A DNA stretch of 64,000 nucleotides, taken from positions 1 to 64,000 of the forward strand of contig NZ_JAPJIV010000012.1 in NCBI RefSeq assembly GCF_026241895.1, written 5' to 3'. The stretch is from Pseudomonas sp. RIT-562 (GTDB taxonomy: Bacteria > Pseudomonadota > Gammaproteobacteria > Pseudomonadales > Pseudomonadaceae). The notes beneath the pieces are model-generated. The model was not told the DNA's origin and searched no databases. It saw nothing but the letters and a program-made list of their open reading frames with translations. A program made the position numbers and the translations under genes. This document shows positions 1 through 7,987 of this stretch, in pieces (the stretch's first letter is position 1; every line of letters begins with the position of its first letter).

Positions 1-290
1 CACTCCTACAGGGATCTGCTTTGGATTCAATATTTGCGTACGACGAAGTCCCACTGTAGGAGCGAGCCTGCTCGCGATGGCGGAGTGTCAGCCAACAAAT
101 TCTCCAGCTGCAAGACCATCGCGAGCAGGCTCACTCCTACAGGGATCTGCATTTGATTCAATATTTGCGTACGACGAAGTCCCACTGTAGGAGCGAGCCT
201 GCTCGCGATGGCGGAGTGTCAGCCAACAAATTCTCCAGCTCAAAGACCATCGCGAGCAGGCTCACTCCTACAAGGAGCTTCAGCGCACAC
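1..290. repeat. Tandem REP array, two 131-bp units
   Basis: A 131-bp unit starts at 1, 132 and (partial) 263, with only a few base changes between copies. Each unit holds one REP pair: a GTAGGAGCGAGCCTGCTCGC element and its inverted partner, separated by about 35 bases. No gene is supported here; short ORFs across it are translations of the palindromes. The near identity of the units points to recent tandem duplication. Confidence 0.9.
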
Positions 291-314
291 AAAACCCGTG
301 CGCAACGCCGGTCA

Positions 315-362
315 ACCGTAGGAGCTGCCGAGTGCAACGAGGCTGCGATCTCTTGATCTTGC
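315..362. repeat. Second-family short repeat (AACGAGGCTGCGATCT type)
   Basis: The block contains CGTAGGAGCTGCCGAGTG followed by AACGAGGCTGCGATCT. The same block with small changes recurs at about 10143-10190 after the DUF2955 gene, so it is a dispersed repeat distinct from the CTCGCGATGG REPs. Confidence 0.65.
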
Positions 363-423
363 TCCCGAGCTACTCTCAACTGCTCCCTATCCCCCAAAAG
401 CGGCCCACCCCAGGAACCCTCTC

Positions 424-825
424 ATGTTCAGCCACATCATCATCGGGGCCCGTGATCTCACGGCCATGACCACCTTCTACGACGCGGTGCTGCGCCCCCT
501 GGGCCTGGAACGCATGCCTGACGAAAACGATGGCGGCCCGCCCGGTGCGGGGTGGCAATACCCGGGCAAGCCGTGGCCCCAGTTTTACATCCAGCTGCCC
601 TTCAATGGGTTGCCGGCCAACTGGGGCAATGGCACCCAGGTCAGCTTCGCCTGTCGTTCGCGGGAACAGGTGCAGGCGGCCTGGTCAGCAGCTATTGCAG
701 GGGGAGGGGCGGATGAGGGGGCTCCCGGCATACGGGCGCACTACTCGCCGGATTACTTTGGCGCGTATTGCCGGGATCCGGAGGGCAACAAATTGTGCTT
801 CGTGCATGCCGATGGGTTGGAGTGA
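424..825 (+). CDS. VOC family (glyoxalase/bleomycin-resistance-like) protein
   Basis: This 133-residue protein has the size and pattern of a single vicinal-oxygen-chelate domain. The N-terminal beta strand with its His lies at residues 4-12, and the C-terminal YCRDPEGNKLCF segment (115-126) is the usual hallmark, in which the acidic residue of the last strand is replaced by a different local sequence. VOC proteins are metal-dependent lyases, dioxygenases or antibiotic-binding proteins, and the substrate cannot be told here. The start is supported by AGGAA seven to eight bases upstream. It stands alone, convergent with the next gene. Confidence 0.8.
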   Translation: MFSHIIIGARDLTAMTTFYDAVLRPLGLERMPDENDGGPPGAGWQYPGKPWPQFYIQLPFNGLPANWGNGTQVSFACRSREQVQAAWSAAIAGGGADEGAPGIRAHYSPDYFGAYCRDPEGNKLCFVHADGLE

Positions 826-841
826 GCCTGCGCGGCCCTGA

Positions 842-1210
842 TCAATCGTCCAGATTAATCGCCTCCACATCCCCCAGCGAGCTGTAGTGCTTGCGCAGCT
901 TGCGCAGTTCCCGGGTGCCCATCTTGTCCAGCGATAACGTAGCGTTCTGCGCTTCCTTGGTGGCGCGGATCAGCTCGTCAATCTTCAGGTGCAAAATATC
1001 GTTGTCGCGGTTCTGGGTGTTTTGAATCAGGAACACCATCAGGAAAGTTACGATCGTGGTCGATGTATTGATGATCAGTTGCCAGGTGTCGTTGTAATGG
1101 AAATACGGTCCGGTCGTCGCCCATACGATGATCAGGACAATCGCGGCGAGGAAGGTTTTGGAGTTGCCGGCGCCGTTGGACAGTGCCTGGCAGAATTTCG
1201 AGAATTTCAT
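842..1210 (-). CDS. Low-affinity iron permease family membrane protein
   Basis: The 122-residue protein has two clear membrane segments (about 20-37 and 45-62), followed by the FLIQNTQNRD signature (60-69) and a charged cytoplasmic helix ending in a basic stretch. This matches the small bacterial members of the low-affinity iron permease family (PF04120), which are much shorter than yeast Fet4. A transport role in bacteria is not established, so the name is by family only. It is convergent with the VOC gene with a gap of 16 bases. Confidence 0.75.
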   Translation of the reverse strand: MKFSKFCQALSNGAGNSKTFLAAIVLIIVWATTGPYFHYNDTWQLIINTSTTIVTFLMVFLIQNTQNRDNDILHLKIDELIRATKEAQNATLSLDKMGTRELRKLRKHYSSLGDVEAINLDD

Positions 1211-1337
1211 GAAGTCTGGCCTTTGGGAAAGTCAGTCGTAGACCGCAGCACTTCTACGAAATTCTTTTTATTTAAGCGCCTTTCAGACCACCTGTTGGCT
1301 CGCGCGTCGGCCCGTTGAGTCGCTCATCATTCTGTTG

Positions 1338-1366
1338 GAACTCCTGTTATTGCACCTTCGTCATCT
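1338..1366 (+). promoter_or_regulatory. Possible AlgU (sigma-22)-type promoter
   Basis: GAACTC at 1338-1343 is followed after 17 bases by TCATCT (1361-1366). AlgU promoters have GAACTT, 16-17 bases, then TCTGA-like. The -35 fits well and the -10 only partly. It sits about 70 bases upstream of the stress-type gene trio, where envelope-stress control would make sense. Confidence 0.3.
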
Positions 1367-1436
1367 GCACTGAGGGGGGCTGCGAATGTGTCGTGGCGCA
1401 CCCGAAAAACGCACTTTTCGAAAGGCGAGGGACGTC

Positions 1437-2075
1437 ATGAATATTCCAGACAGCAGGACTGAAGGTCAGAACGATCATCAGGGCTCCGCAAGACCGGAGG
1501 CCGATTTTCAACATTTGAAGGAAGGTGTCACCGAGGCTCTCGGCGATGCCCGGCAGCAAGCGGATGCGCAGTTCGGGCAGTACCGTGATACCGCCGCCGA
1601 CCAGATCGAGGCGTTGGCCAAAGGGGCAAAATCCTTCGTCGCGGAACTTGAAGACAAGGACAGCCTGGGCATGTCCGACTACCTGGCCGACATGGCGCAA
1701 TCCATGACCGGCCTGGCGGGGAACCTGCGCGGCAAAAGCGCCGAGCAGTTGCTGCACGATGCGGCCGACCTGGCCCGCAACAATCCGGCGCTGTTCCTGG
1801 CCGGCAGCGTCGCGCTGGGCTTTGGCCTGTCGCGATTCCTCAAGGCCGGTACGGCGCCAGCCTATACCGCCAGCCCGGAACAACCCGCCGAGAGCAGCAG
1901 CTCCACGCCGCCGTCCGGTGGCTTTGGTGCTCAACGCCCTTATGAAACGTCGGTGGCCCCGCGCACCGGGCTGGACACCGGTATCACTCCGTCGGCGCCC
2001 AGCGAGCAGGACCACCCCACTGACTTTGCCACGCCAACAACCCCAGGTTCGAACGACTTCAAGGGAGCACTGTGA
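1437..2075 (+). CDS. Nutrient-deprivation-induced-like protein, first gene of a holin/DUF3618 operon
   Basis: The ATG at 1437 is preferred over an upstream in-frame start at 1386 because a purine-rich AGGCGAGGG lies just before it. The 212-residue protein has a charged helical N-terminal half rich in Ala, Gln, Asp and Glu, one hydrophobic segment at about residues 117-133 following an RNNPALF motif, and a Pro/Ser/Thr-rich tail. This layout is that of proteins annotated as nutrient-deprivation-induced that precede holin-like and DUF3618 genes in Proteobacteria. The stop codon overlaps the next start (TGATG). The molecular function is not known. Confidence 0.7.
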   Translation: MNIPDSRTEGQNDHQGSARPEADFQHLKEGVTEALGDARQQADAQFGQYRDTAADQIEALAKGAKSFVAELEDKDSLGMSDYLADMAQSMTGLAGNLRGKSAEQLLHDAADLARNNPALFLAGSVALGFGLSRFLKAGTAPAYTASPEQPAESSSSTPPSGGFGAQRPYETSVAPRTGLDTGITPSAPSEQDHPTDFATPTTPGSNDFKGAL

Positions 2076-2506
2076 TGAACAGAGAAGACCCAGATCTGCC
2101 GGGCGCACGCCCCGTGCCCGTGGTGGAAACCGATGCGTCAGTGGTCGGCCTGCTGCGCCAGCTGTCACGCGAGGTACCAGCCCTGTTTACCAAGGAACTG
2201 GCGCTGGCCAAGGCCGAGCTGCAGGCCAGCCTCACCACCCTCAAGGCCGGCATTGCCGCAGTGGCAGGCGGCGCGATTGTGCTGCTGGCAGGTTTCATCG
2301 TCCTGCTGTTTTCAGTGGTCTATGGCCTGTCGATGGTGATGGCACCCTGGCTGGCTGCACTGATTGTGGGCGTGGTGGTGATGATCGTCGGGTTCGCGAT
2401 GCTGCAGTCCGGCAAAAAACAATTCGAGCCATCCCACTTCAAGCCTGATCGCACCCTGGACGCTTTGAACAAGGATCAGGAAGCGCTGCGGAGGAAAGTC
2501 TCATGA
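2075..2506 (+). CDS. Phage-holin-like family (DUF1469) membrane protein
   Basis: The 143-residue protein has a soluble N-terminal helix that begins with VGLLRQLSREVPALFTKEL, typical of the Phage_holin_3_6/DUF1469 family, then two adjacent membrane helices (about 66-88 and 93-115) and a short basic tail. The ATG at 2075 overlaps the preceding TGA and has AAGGGAG at the right distance; the GTG three bases upstream is less likely. Despite the family name there is no phage context. It is probably an envelope stress protein co-made with its two neighbours. Confidence 0.8.
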   Translation: MNREDPDLPGARPVPVVETDASVVGLLRQLSREVPALFTKELALAKAELQASLTTLKAGIAAVAGGAIVLLAGFIVLLFSVVYGLSMVMAPWLAALIVGVVVMIVGFAMLQSGKKQFEPSHFKPDRTLDALNKDQEALRRKVS

Positions 2507-3351
2507 AAAGCGAATTCGAACTGGAATCGGGAAAAAGCCCGGAAGCTATCGAGCGTGAAATCGACGCCCAGCGCGCCAGTATTGGCAACATCGTCGATGC
2601 GTTGGAAAGCAAATTCACCCCAGGGCAAATGTTCGATCAGGCATGGGGGGTGATGCAGGGCAACGGCACCGCGTTCCTGTCCAACCTGGGCACCAGCGTG
2701 CGCAATAATCCGGTGCCCGCCGTGCTGACTTCGGTGGGGCTGCTGTGGCTGATGATGAGCCAGAATCGCCCGCCAAGCCCGAGTGTCGGTTATCGCAGTG
2801 GGCCTGAGCACAGCAAGGTCGGTGAATGGGCCGATGGCGTGTCGGATGGTATAGACAGTGCGCGGGATCACCTGCACCACACCGCTGACTCCGTGAAGGA
2901 GGGCTATCAATCCGTCAAGGGCAAGGCCGCCCATTTGAGCGACAGCCTGGGCGCCGCCACGGACAATGTCAGCCACGCCATGCATGACGCCAGCGATCGG
3001 CTGGTGCGCAGCACGCAGGCGATGGGTGACCAGTTCAGTCATCTGCTCAAGGAGCAGCCATTGATGGTCGCCGCAGCCGGCATCGCGTTAGGCGCGCTAC
3101 TGGGCGCCGCGATCCCCTCGACGGCTACCGAGCAACGCTACCTGGGCAAGACCAGCGCCGGGCTCACCGACAAGGTCAAGCAGCAGGCGCGCGAGGGCTT
3201 TGAAGCGGTGCGCGATACCGTGACCAAAACCACCGATCATGCGGATGCCAAGCCGGATAGCAACAGCGATATGAGCAGCGCCCCGAACGGGCAACAGCGC
3301 ACGGCATCCAGCTCTCCAGCGGATTTATCTGGAGGGTTGGGTACTTCCTGA
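2503..3351 (+). CDS. DUF3618 domain-containing membrane protein
   Basis: The 282-residue protein starts with the DUF3618 pattern (residues 11-50: SPEAIEREIDAQRASIGNIV and onward), which is followed by two separate hydrophobic segments (about 69-86 and 186-203). Between and after them are long amphipathic helices with SVKEGYQSVKGKAAHLSDS-type repeats like those of LEA/apolipoprotein-like stress proteins. Its ATG overlaps the stop of the holin-like gene (ATGA), so translation is coupled. The last 40 residues are Ser/Asp-rich and low in complexity. The biochemical role is unknown; operon and composition suggest membrane protection. Confidence 0.8.
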   Translation: MKSEFELESGKSPEAIEREIDAQRASIGNIVDALESKFTPGQMFDQAWGVMQGNGTAFLSNLGTSVRNNPVPAVLTSVGLLWLMMSQNRPPSPSVGYRSGPEHSKVGEWADGVSDGIDSARDHLHHTADSVKEGYQSVKGKAAHLSDSLGAATDNVSHAMHDASDRLVRSTQAMGDQFSHLLKEQPLMVAAAGIALGALLGAAIPSTATEQRYLGKTSAGLTDKVKQQAREGFEAVRDTVTKTTDHADAKPDSNSDMSSAPNGQQRTASSSPADLSGGLGTS

Positions 3352-3366
3352 AACCAGGCGTAAAAA

Positions 3367-3394
3367 GGGAGGCCTCAAGGCCTCCCGTTTGTTT
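3367..3394 (+). terminator. Rho-independent terminator of the DUF3618 operon
   Basis: GGGAGGCC (3367-3374), loop TCAA, GGCCTCCC (3379-3386), then a T-rich tail GTTTGTTT. The 8-bp perfect stem starts 15 bases after the DUF3618 stop. The A-run before the stem could also serve the convergent small gene at 3410. Confidence 0.85.
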
Positions 3395-3409
3395 GTATCA
3401 CGCAGTCGG

Positions 3410-3649
3410 TCAATTTCCATCAGCCACTTTGCGTTCTATCTCGTCGACCTTCTTTTGCAGCTCTTCGGCATCCTGCTCCTTGGTACGCGTGGAAGAGGGC
3501 GTGATGACTTCATCGACTGCCCTGGTATCGTCGTCCCTGTCCGCCAGATCCCTCTGGACCACATTCACCGGCTTGCCGGACGAATCCGTGGGCGGTGCGT
3601 TGGATGTCACTGCTGCTTTGCCATCGTGTACCCGGTCATCATTGTTCAT
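3410..3649 (-). CDS. Small hydrophilic protein of unknown function
   Basis: The 79-residue protein starts at MNNDDRVHDG; a GGAGG eight bases upstream fixes this start rather than one five codons further up. It is very charged, with a Pro/Ser/Thr-rich middle and a C-terminal amphipathic helix (KEQDAEELQKKVDEIERKVA) that could form a coiled coil. No signal peptide or membrane segment is seen. Proteins like this are common stress-induced small proteins in Pseudomonas, but no family is recognised. Confidence 0.6.
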   Translation of the reverse strand: MNNDDRVHDGKAAVTSNAPPTDSSGKPVNVVQRDLADRDDDTRAVDEVITPSSTRTKEQDAEELQKKVDEIERKVADGN

Positions 3650-3742
3650 GTCGCATACCTCCATTGGCTTTCATATTGGATGCAACGGTGCAGTTCGAGT
3701 TCGAGATTTTTCATTGCGGCTGACCAAGGGACCGCAGGCCGG

Positions 3743-4000
3743 TCATGACGGTGTCGTTTCGGTCCAGTCGAGCTTTGCCGACTCGCGCCAGCGCACCTCG
3801 GCGACTCCGTATTTCTCTGCCTGGGGCCTCGAGACCACCTTGAGCGGCGGCCTTCCCGGTTTGGGGATAGGCGCGATGCCCGCATCACAACTTGCCCAAT
3901 GCCAGGCATCGCGATTGCTCATCACTTTTGCCCGGATGATGAACGACCTCTTCTCCCCGTGGAGCAGGTATTCAATGATGTAGAGACCGGTGCTGTTCAT
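3743..4000 (-). CDS. Small conserved protein (probably DUF6555 family)
   Basis: The start at MNSTGLYIIEYLLHGE has AAGGAGG seven bases upstream, which favours it over a start nine codons further up. The 85-residue protein has the pattern EYLLHGEKRSFIIRA, then AWHWASCDAGI, then KPQAEKYGV.EVRW, which I associate with a small Pseudomonas-restricted family (DUF6555), from memory. There is no membrane segment. It precedes the 3410 gene by 93 bases on the same strand. Function unknown. Confidence 0.65.
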   Translation of the reverse strand: MNSTGLYIIEYLLHGEKRSFIIRAKVMSNRDAWHWASCDAGIAPIPKPGRPPLKVVSRPQAEKYGVAEVRWRESAKLDWTETTPS

Positions 4001-4092
4001 GAGGACCCTCCTTATGCTCATAGACAAAGGAGTGGTGGTGTCAGAAAAAATTCAAAGCAATTTCCCAGCGGCGTTAAGCTCTTATTTTCAGG

Positions 4093-4116
4093 AAAAAAAT
4101 TGCACTTTTCAGGTGC
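4093..4116 (-). terminator. Possible terminator of the 4141 gene
   Basis: On the minus strand GCAC (4116-4113), a 7-base loop and GTGC (4105-4102) are followed by AA and a run of seven T (4099-4093). The stem is only 4 bp, so this is a weak call based mainly on the T-run about 25 bases beyond the stop codon. Confidence 0.35.
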
Positions 4117-4140
4117 CTGGATGATCGCGTTTTAACCTGC

Positions 4141-4581
4141 TCAGCTACAGGTCAGCTTGACGGCCTTGGCGGCGCGTTCGAGCTCCTGTTTGACGTCGAC
4201 CGGTATGCGCTGTTTGCGCAGGTTTTGCTCAAGGAATGCCTGGTTACCCCGACTGTCGACCTCCGCATCAATGGCGGCGTCTTCTGCACCAATCGCCGAG
4301 GCATGAGACTCCATCACCGAGTCGACTTCAACATCGCTCCTGGCCGCATCCAGCGCGCCGACCAGTTTCGCCACGTCATCTTCCTCGGCCTTGGCATAGG
4401 CATCCACCGACAAACCCGCCGCCAGCGCCCGGGCCCGCACTTCAACTCCTTTTAATGCCTCCCTGGCTTCGCCGCAGCGTAATTCCTGGGTGTGGTTCTG
4501 CACATCGCGCCACTGCAGCAGTGAATACGTCAGCGTGCCGACCATCACCAGGGTAAGACCGCTTATCAGGATCGGCTTCAT
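4141..4581 (-). CDS. Hypothetical membrane-anchored protein
   Basis: The chosen start MKPILISGLTLVMVGTLTYS begins with a hydrophobic segment (residues 3-20) that acts as signal anchor. A longer reading frame exists upstream, but it would put 38 poorly conserved-looking residues before this anchor. The 146-residue protein continues with an alpha-helical periplasmic domain rich in Ala, Asp and Glu, with Cys near residue 36 and again as the penultimate residue. No family was recognised. It is divergent from the GlxA-type regulator. Confidence 0.55.
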   Translation of the reverse strand: MKPILISGLTLVMVGTLTYSLLQWRDVQNHTQELRCGEAREALKGVEVRARALAAGLSVDAYAKAEEDDVAKLVGALDAARSDVEVDSVMESHASAIGAEDAAIDAEVDSRGNQAFLEQNLRKQRIPVDVKQELERAAKAVKLTCS

Positions 4582-4753
4582 GTGTAAGCTCTCGAACGTT
4601 TTCCAATGGGTCGCGATTTCTTTCTGCGAAGCATTCTCAGCGTAGCACCGGGAAACGAGGATCAGCGGTTGAAGTATCTTTGCAGGCAACGCCATTGCGC
4701 TTTGTCTGCGCGCCCCATAACGTATTGGTTTTCATCACGCAGCAGGTCGACCC

Positions 4754-5767
4754 TTGATCGAGAGACGTCAGTTCAGCGCCGGGTTGAAGGGCAAGAATCT
4801 TCGTTACCTGAATGACAACGCCAGTGCGACACCCCAAGTGGTGCGGTGCGGTTTTCTGTTGCTCGAGAATTTCTCGCTGCCGGCCTTTACGCAAGTACTC
4901 GATACCCTGATCACCGCCAACCTGTTGCGCCCCGGCGTATTTACCACGCGCACCTTGGGCGTGAGCGACGGCGAGGTGGTCAGCGATCTGGGCCTGGTCA
5001 TTCGCCCGGATGCGCGTCTCGACTGCTCCGCCATCAAGGGCCTGGACCTGCTGGTGGTGTGTGGCGGTTACCGAACCGAACTCAAGGCCCACGAAGGGTT
5101 GACCACGCTGCTCAAGACCGCAGCGGAGCAGGGCGTGATGCTGGCTGGCCTGTGGAATGGTGCCTGGTTCCTTGGCAAGGCGGGCCTGCTCGATGGCTAT
5201 CGTTGCGCTATCCACCCGGAGCACCGCCCGGCGCTGGCGGAGATTTCCCGGGCGACCCAGGTCAGCAGCGAACCCTATGTGATCGATCGCGACCGGCTGA
5301 CCGCATCCAGTCCGTCGGGCGCCTTCCACATGGCCCTGGACTGGATCAAAAGTCTGTACGACAAGGCCCTGGTCGAGGGCGTCGAGGACATCCTGGCCTT
5401 CGAGGAATCGCGTTACCGGCGGATCAAGCCGGCGGAGAACATCTGTGTCAGCGCCCCGTTGCGCGAAGTAGTGAAACTGATGGACGCCAATCTTGAAGAG
5501 CCGCTGGAGCTGGAGCAACTGGCCGTGTACGCCGGCCGTTCCCGGCGCCAACTGGAACGCCTGTTCAAGGAACAACTGGGCACCACGCCACAACGCTACT
5601 ACCTGGAGCTGCGCATTACCGAGGCGCGACGCCTGCTGCAGCACACCGAGTTGTCCCAGGTCGAGGTCCTGGTGGCCTGCGGATTTGTCTCGCCGAGTCA
5701 TTTCAGCAAGTGCTACAGCGCCTACTTCGGCTACCGGCCATCCAAGGAAAAACGCCTGGTCAAGTAA
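4754..5767 (+). CDS. GlxA-family AraC-type transcriptional regulator
   Basis: The 337-residue frame has a DJ-1/PfpI-like N-terminal domain (about 30-205) and a C-terminal AraC helix-turn-helix domain (about 232-335), with the family signature GFVSPSHFSKCYSAYFGYRP at 310-329. The position that carries Cys in active glutamine amidotransferases is a Trp here (AGLWNGAWFL, 131-140), so the domain is a sensor, not an enzyme. GbdR, CdhR and the Pseudomonas ArgR belong to this group, but which relative this is cannot be decided. No ATG lies near the N-terminus: TTG at 4754 or a TTG ten codons later must be used, and neither has a strong ribosome site, so the start is uncertain. Confidence 0.8.
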   Translation: MIERRQFSAGLKGKNLRYLNDNASATPQVVRCGFLLLENFSLPAFTQVLDTLITANLLRPGVFTTRTLGVSDGEVVSDLGLVIRPDARLDCSAIKGLDLLVVCGGYRTELKAHEGLTTLLKTAAEQGVMLAGLWNGAWFLGKAGLLDGYRCAIHPEHRPALAEISRATQVSSEPYVIDRDRLTASSPSGAFHMALDWIKSLYDKALVEGVEDILAFEESRYRRIKPAENICVSAPLREVVKLMDANLEEPLELEQLAVYAGRSRRQLERLFKEQLGTTPQRYYLELRITEARRLLQHTELSQVEVLVACGFVSPSHFSKCYSAYFGYRPSKEKRLVK

Positions 5768-5775
5768 CCCTGCGT

Positions 5776-6294
5776 CTAGGGCCCAGTGGTCACCCGCGCA
5801 GTCCGGATGAACAGCGAGCGCAACTTCTCCCAGAAATTGCCCCCCAGCACGAAGAAGCTGGCGACCAGCATGGCATCGCCCAGCGCCTGCAGCTGCCAGA
5901 GGTTGGGGCGCAGGCCCGGCCAGATGCTATCGACGTAGGGCTCCAGAAAAGCCGATATCAGCGGTACGCAGAACATGACAATGCCGATGCGGTGGCGCCA
6001 GGGGCCCACTTCGGCGTCCATGCTGGGCGTAATTGAAGTCACGTAGCCGAACAGGCTGCGCTTGAGTTGCTGGAATCCGGATTTTCCCATGATCGCAATG
6101 ACCAGGATCAACAGCACCTTGTTGCTGATGAACAACACGCCGGTCAGGGCGGCGATCCGCGAGCCGGGGACGTCGGCTACGGCGAGGATGGGTACCAGCA
6201 ACCAGGAGCCCGCCATCACGCAGATGATCGCGATGCCCAGTTTGAAGCGCCAGCCGGCCGAATGCGGGGCCGCAGTGTCCGGTGCGGAGCTCAT
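5776..6294 (-). CDS. Transporter-suffix-domain membrane protein
   Basis: The 172-residue protein has four membrane helices (about 19-36, 47-70, 101-120, 133-152) joined by a loop with MGKSGFQQLKRSLFGYV. Helix-GKxGF-LKRR/L is the pattern of the small domain found as a suffix on some RND and other transporters and, as here, as a free-standing protein. Function is unknown. It is convergent with the GlxA regulator (8-base gap) and divergent from the efflux operon. Confidence 0.6.
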   Translation of the reverse strand: MSSAPDTAAPHSAGWRFKLGIAIICVMAGSWLLVPILAVADVPGSRIAALTGVLFISNKVLLILVIAIMGKSGFQQLKRSLFGYVTSITPSMDAEVGPWRHRIGIVMFCVPLISAFLEPYVDSIWPGLRPNLWQLQALGDAMLVASFFVLGGNFWEKLRSLFIRTARVTTGP

Positions 6295-6430
6295 GTTTTC
6301 ACCTCATCTGGCCGATTGGATTCACGTGCGTCTTCACGTTGAAAAAGCGTAGCACCTGTCACACGAAAGTGGCCGTTGGTATGGGGTTTCTGTGGCTATG
6401 CTTGACTGACTGTCGCAGCGGAAGACATTC

Positions 6431-7987
6431 ATGCTCTCAAGCGCAACCCTGCTCATAGGCCCACGCCAACTGCTGATCCTTGGCATCCTTGGCCTAAGCG
6501 GCTGCGTGCGCCTGGGGCCGGATTTCCAGGCGCCGGGGGAGGCATGGAGCCGGCTATGGAGCAGCCCGGCGCTCGAACAGGCCAGCCAGCGCGGGCGGAG
6601 CCCTGACTTGCGCGAGTGGTGGCAGGTCTTCAACGACCCGGTGTTGGACTGCCTGATCGCCGATGCAGACGCGAGCAACGCCGATCTCAAAATCGCCGGC
6701 CTGCGGGTCATGGAAGCCCGGGCGCGGCTGGGGATTGCCGAAAGCGGGCGTTACCCGCAACTGCAGCAGGCCAGCGCCGACAGCCTGTACTTCAACCGAC
6801 GGCAATCGGGCGGCAGCAACCCTCAGGACAGCCACTTCTGGCAGCACAGCGTGGGCTTCGATGTGGGCTGGGAGCTGGACTTCTGGGGGCGCTTCAGCCG
6901 TGCCATCGAATCGGCCGACGCCAGCTATTTTGCCGCGCGTGCCAACTATGAAGACGTGCTGGTGCTGTTGCGTGCACAGGTGGCGGACACCTACTTTGCA
7001 TTGCGCACCACCGAGGCGCGATTACGGGTGGCAAAAGAAAATGCGCGCCAGCAGCAGCGCAATTTTGAAATCACCGAGAAGCTGTTCAACAGCGGACAGA
7101 GCGCCGAGCTCGACCTGCAACAGGCCCGCACGCAATACCTGGGCACCCTGAGCACCATCCCCAGCCTGGAGGACCAGTTGCAACGCACCCGCAACGCGCT
7201 GGCGGTGCTGGTCGGCCAGCCTCCTGGCGGCATGCCGCAGCTGGCGGCGTATGACGGACTGATCCCGCTGGTGGACCGTGCAGTGCTGCAGGATGTGCCC
7301 GCCAGCCTGCTATTGCGGCGCCCCGATGTGCGCGCCGCCGAGCTCAACGTTGCGGCGCAGTCGGCGCTGATCGGCGTGGCCGAGAGCGATTTCTACCCCT
7401 CGCTGACGTTGCTCGGCAGTATCGTCTGGTCCGCCGACTCGTTGGATGGCACCCCGCGCAGCCTGGACCTGATCGGTGGTCCGAGCCTGCGCTGGAATGT
7501 GTTCGATCATGGCCAGATCAGCAACAACGTGCGGGTCCAGGATGCGCGGTTGCAGCAGTTGATCGAGGTCTATCGGGACAAGGTTCGCCAGGCGGCGAGG
7601 GAGGCCGATGACGCCGCGGGCGGCCTGATCAAAGCCCTTGAGCGCGAACGAATCCTGGGCGAGGCCGAGGTCGCCGCCAAGCGCTCGCTGGTGCTGGCCA
7701 GCGCGCAATACCGCGAGGGTTATTCGGATTTCCAGCGGGTGCTGGATGCGCAGCGGGCGCTGTTGGAGCAACAGGACAACTACCTGGTCGCCCGCAGCAA
7801 CGCCGTGAGCAATCTCATTGCCCTGTACAAATCCTTGGGCGGCGGTTGGTACAGCGCCCAGCCGATGCTGGATCCGGCCACTCGCCAGCAAATGGCCAAG
7901 CGTACCGACTGGGGCGACCTGCTGGATGAACCTGCTGCTGCCCAACCTGCCTTTCCCCAGCCTGACGAGGTAAAGACCCATGAGTGA
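6431..7987 (+). CDS. Outer membrane factor of efflux system (NodT/OprM family lipoprotein)
   Basis: The 518-residue protein has a signal peptide ending in the lipobox LSGC (lipidated Cys about residue 25), followed by RLGPDF.AP, the usual start of NodT-type lipoproteins. Two OEP repeats follow, with the conserved AxxRxGIAESGRYPQ and LLRRPDVRAAELN blocks. Such proteins form trimeric TolC-like ducts in the outer membrane. It overlaps the HlyD gene by eight bases, so the three genes form one export operon. With a DUF2955 inner-membrane partner instead of RND or MFS, the likely cargo is small aromatic or other toxic acids, by analogy with AaeAB; this is inference. Confidence 0.9.
   Translation: MLSSATLLIGPRQLLILGILGLSGCVRLGPDFQAPGEAWSRLWSSPALEQASQRGRSPDLREWWQVFNDPVLDCLIADADASNADLKIAGLRVMEARARLGIAESGRYPQLQQASADSLYFNRRQSGGSNPQDSHFWQHSVGFDVGWELDFWGRFSRAIESADASYFAARANYEDVLVLLRAQVADTYFALRTTEARLRVAKENARQQQRNFEITEKLFNSGQSAELDLQQARTQYLGTLSTIPSLEDQLQRTRNALAVLVGQPPGGMPQLAAYDGLIPLVDRAVLQDVPASLLLRRPDVRAAELNVAAQSALIGVAESDFYPSLTLLGSIVWSADSLDGTPRSLDLIGGPSLRWNVFDHGQISNNVRVQDARLQQLIEVYRDKVRQAAREADDAAGGLIKALERERILGEAEVAAKRSLVLASAQYREGYSDFQRVLDAQRALLEQQDNYLVARSNAVSNLIALYKSLGGGWYSAQPMLDPATRQQMAKRTDWGDLLDEPAAAQPAFPQPDEVKTHE

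Noticed and set aside
153..356. 67-codon ORF across the first REP array
   Set aside because: It is a direct translation of REP palindromes; the same residues recur wherever the element occurs, and there is no ribosome site.
1437..3351. Prophage remnant because of the holin-family name
   Set aside because: Only the family name is phage-related; no lysin, tail, integrase or att-like sites are around, and the DUF3618 operon is a known chromosomal arrangement.
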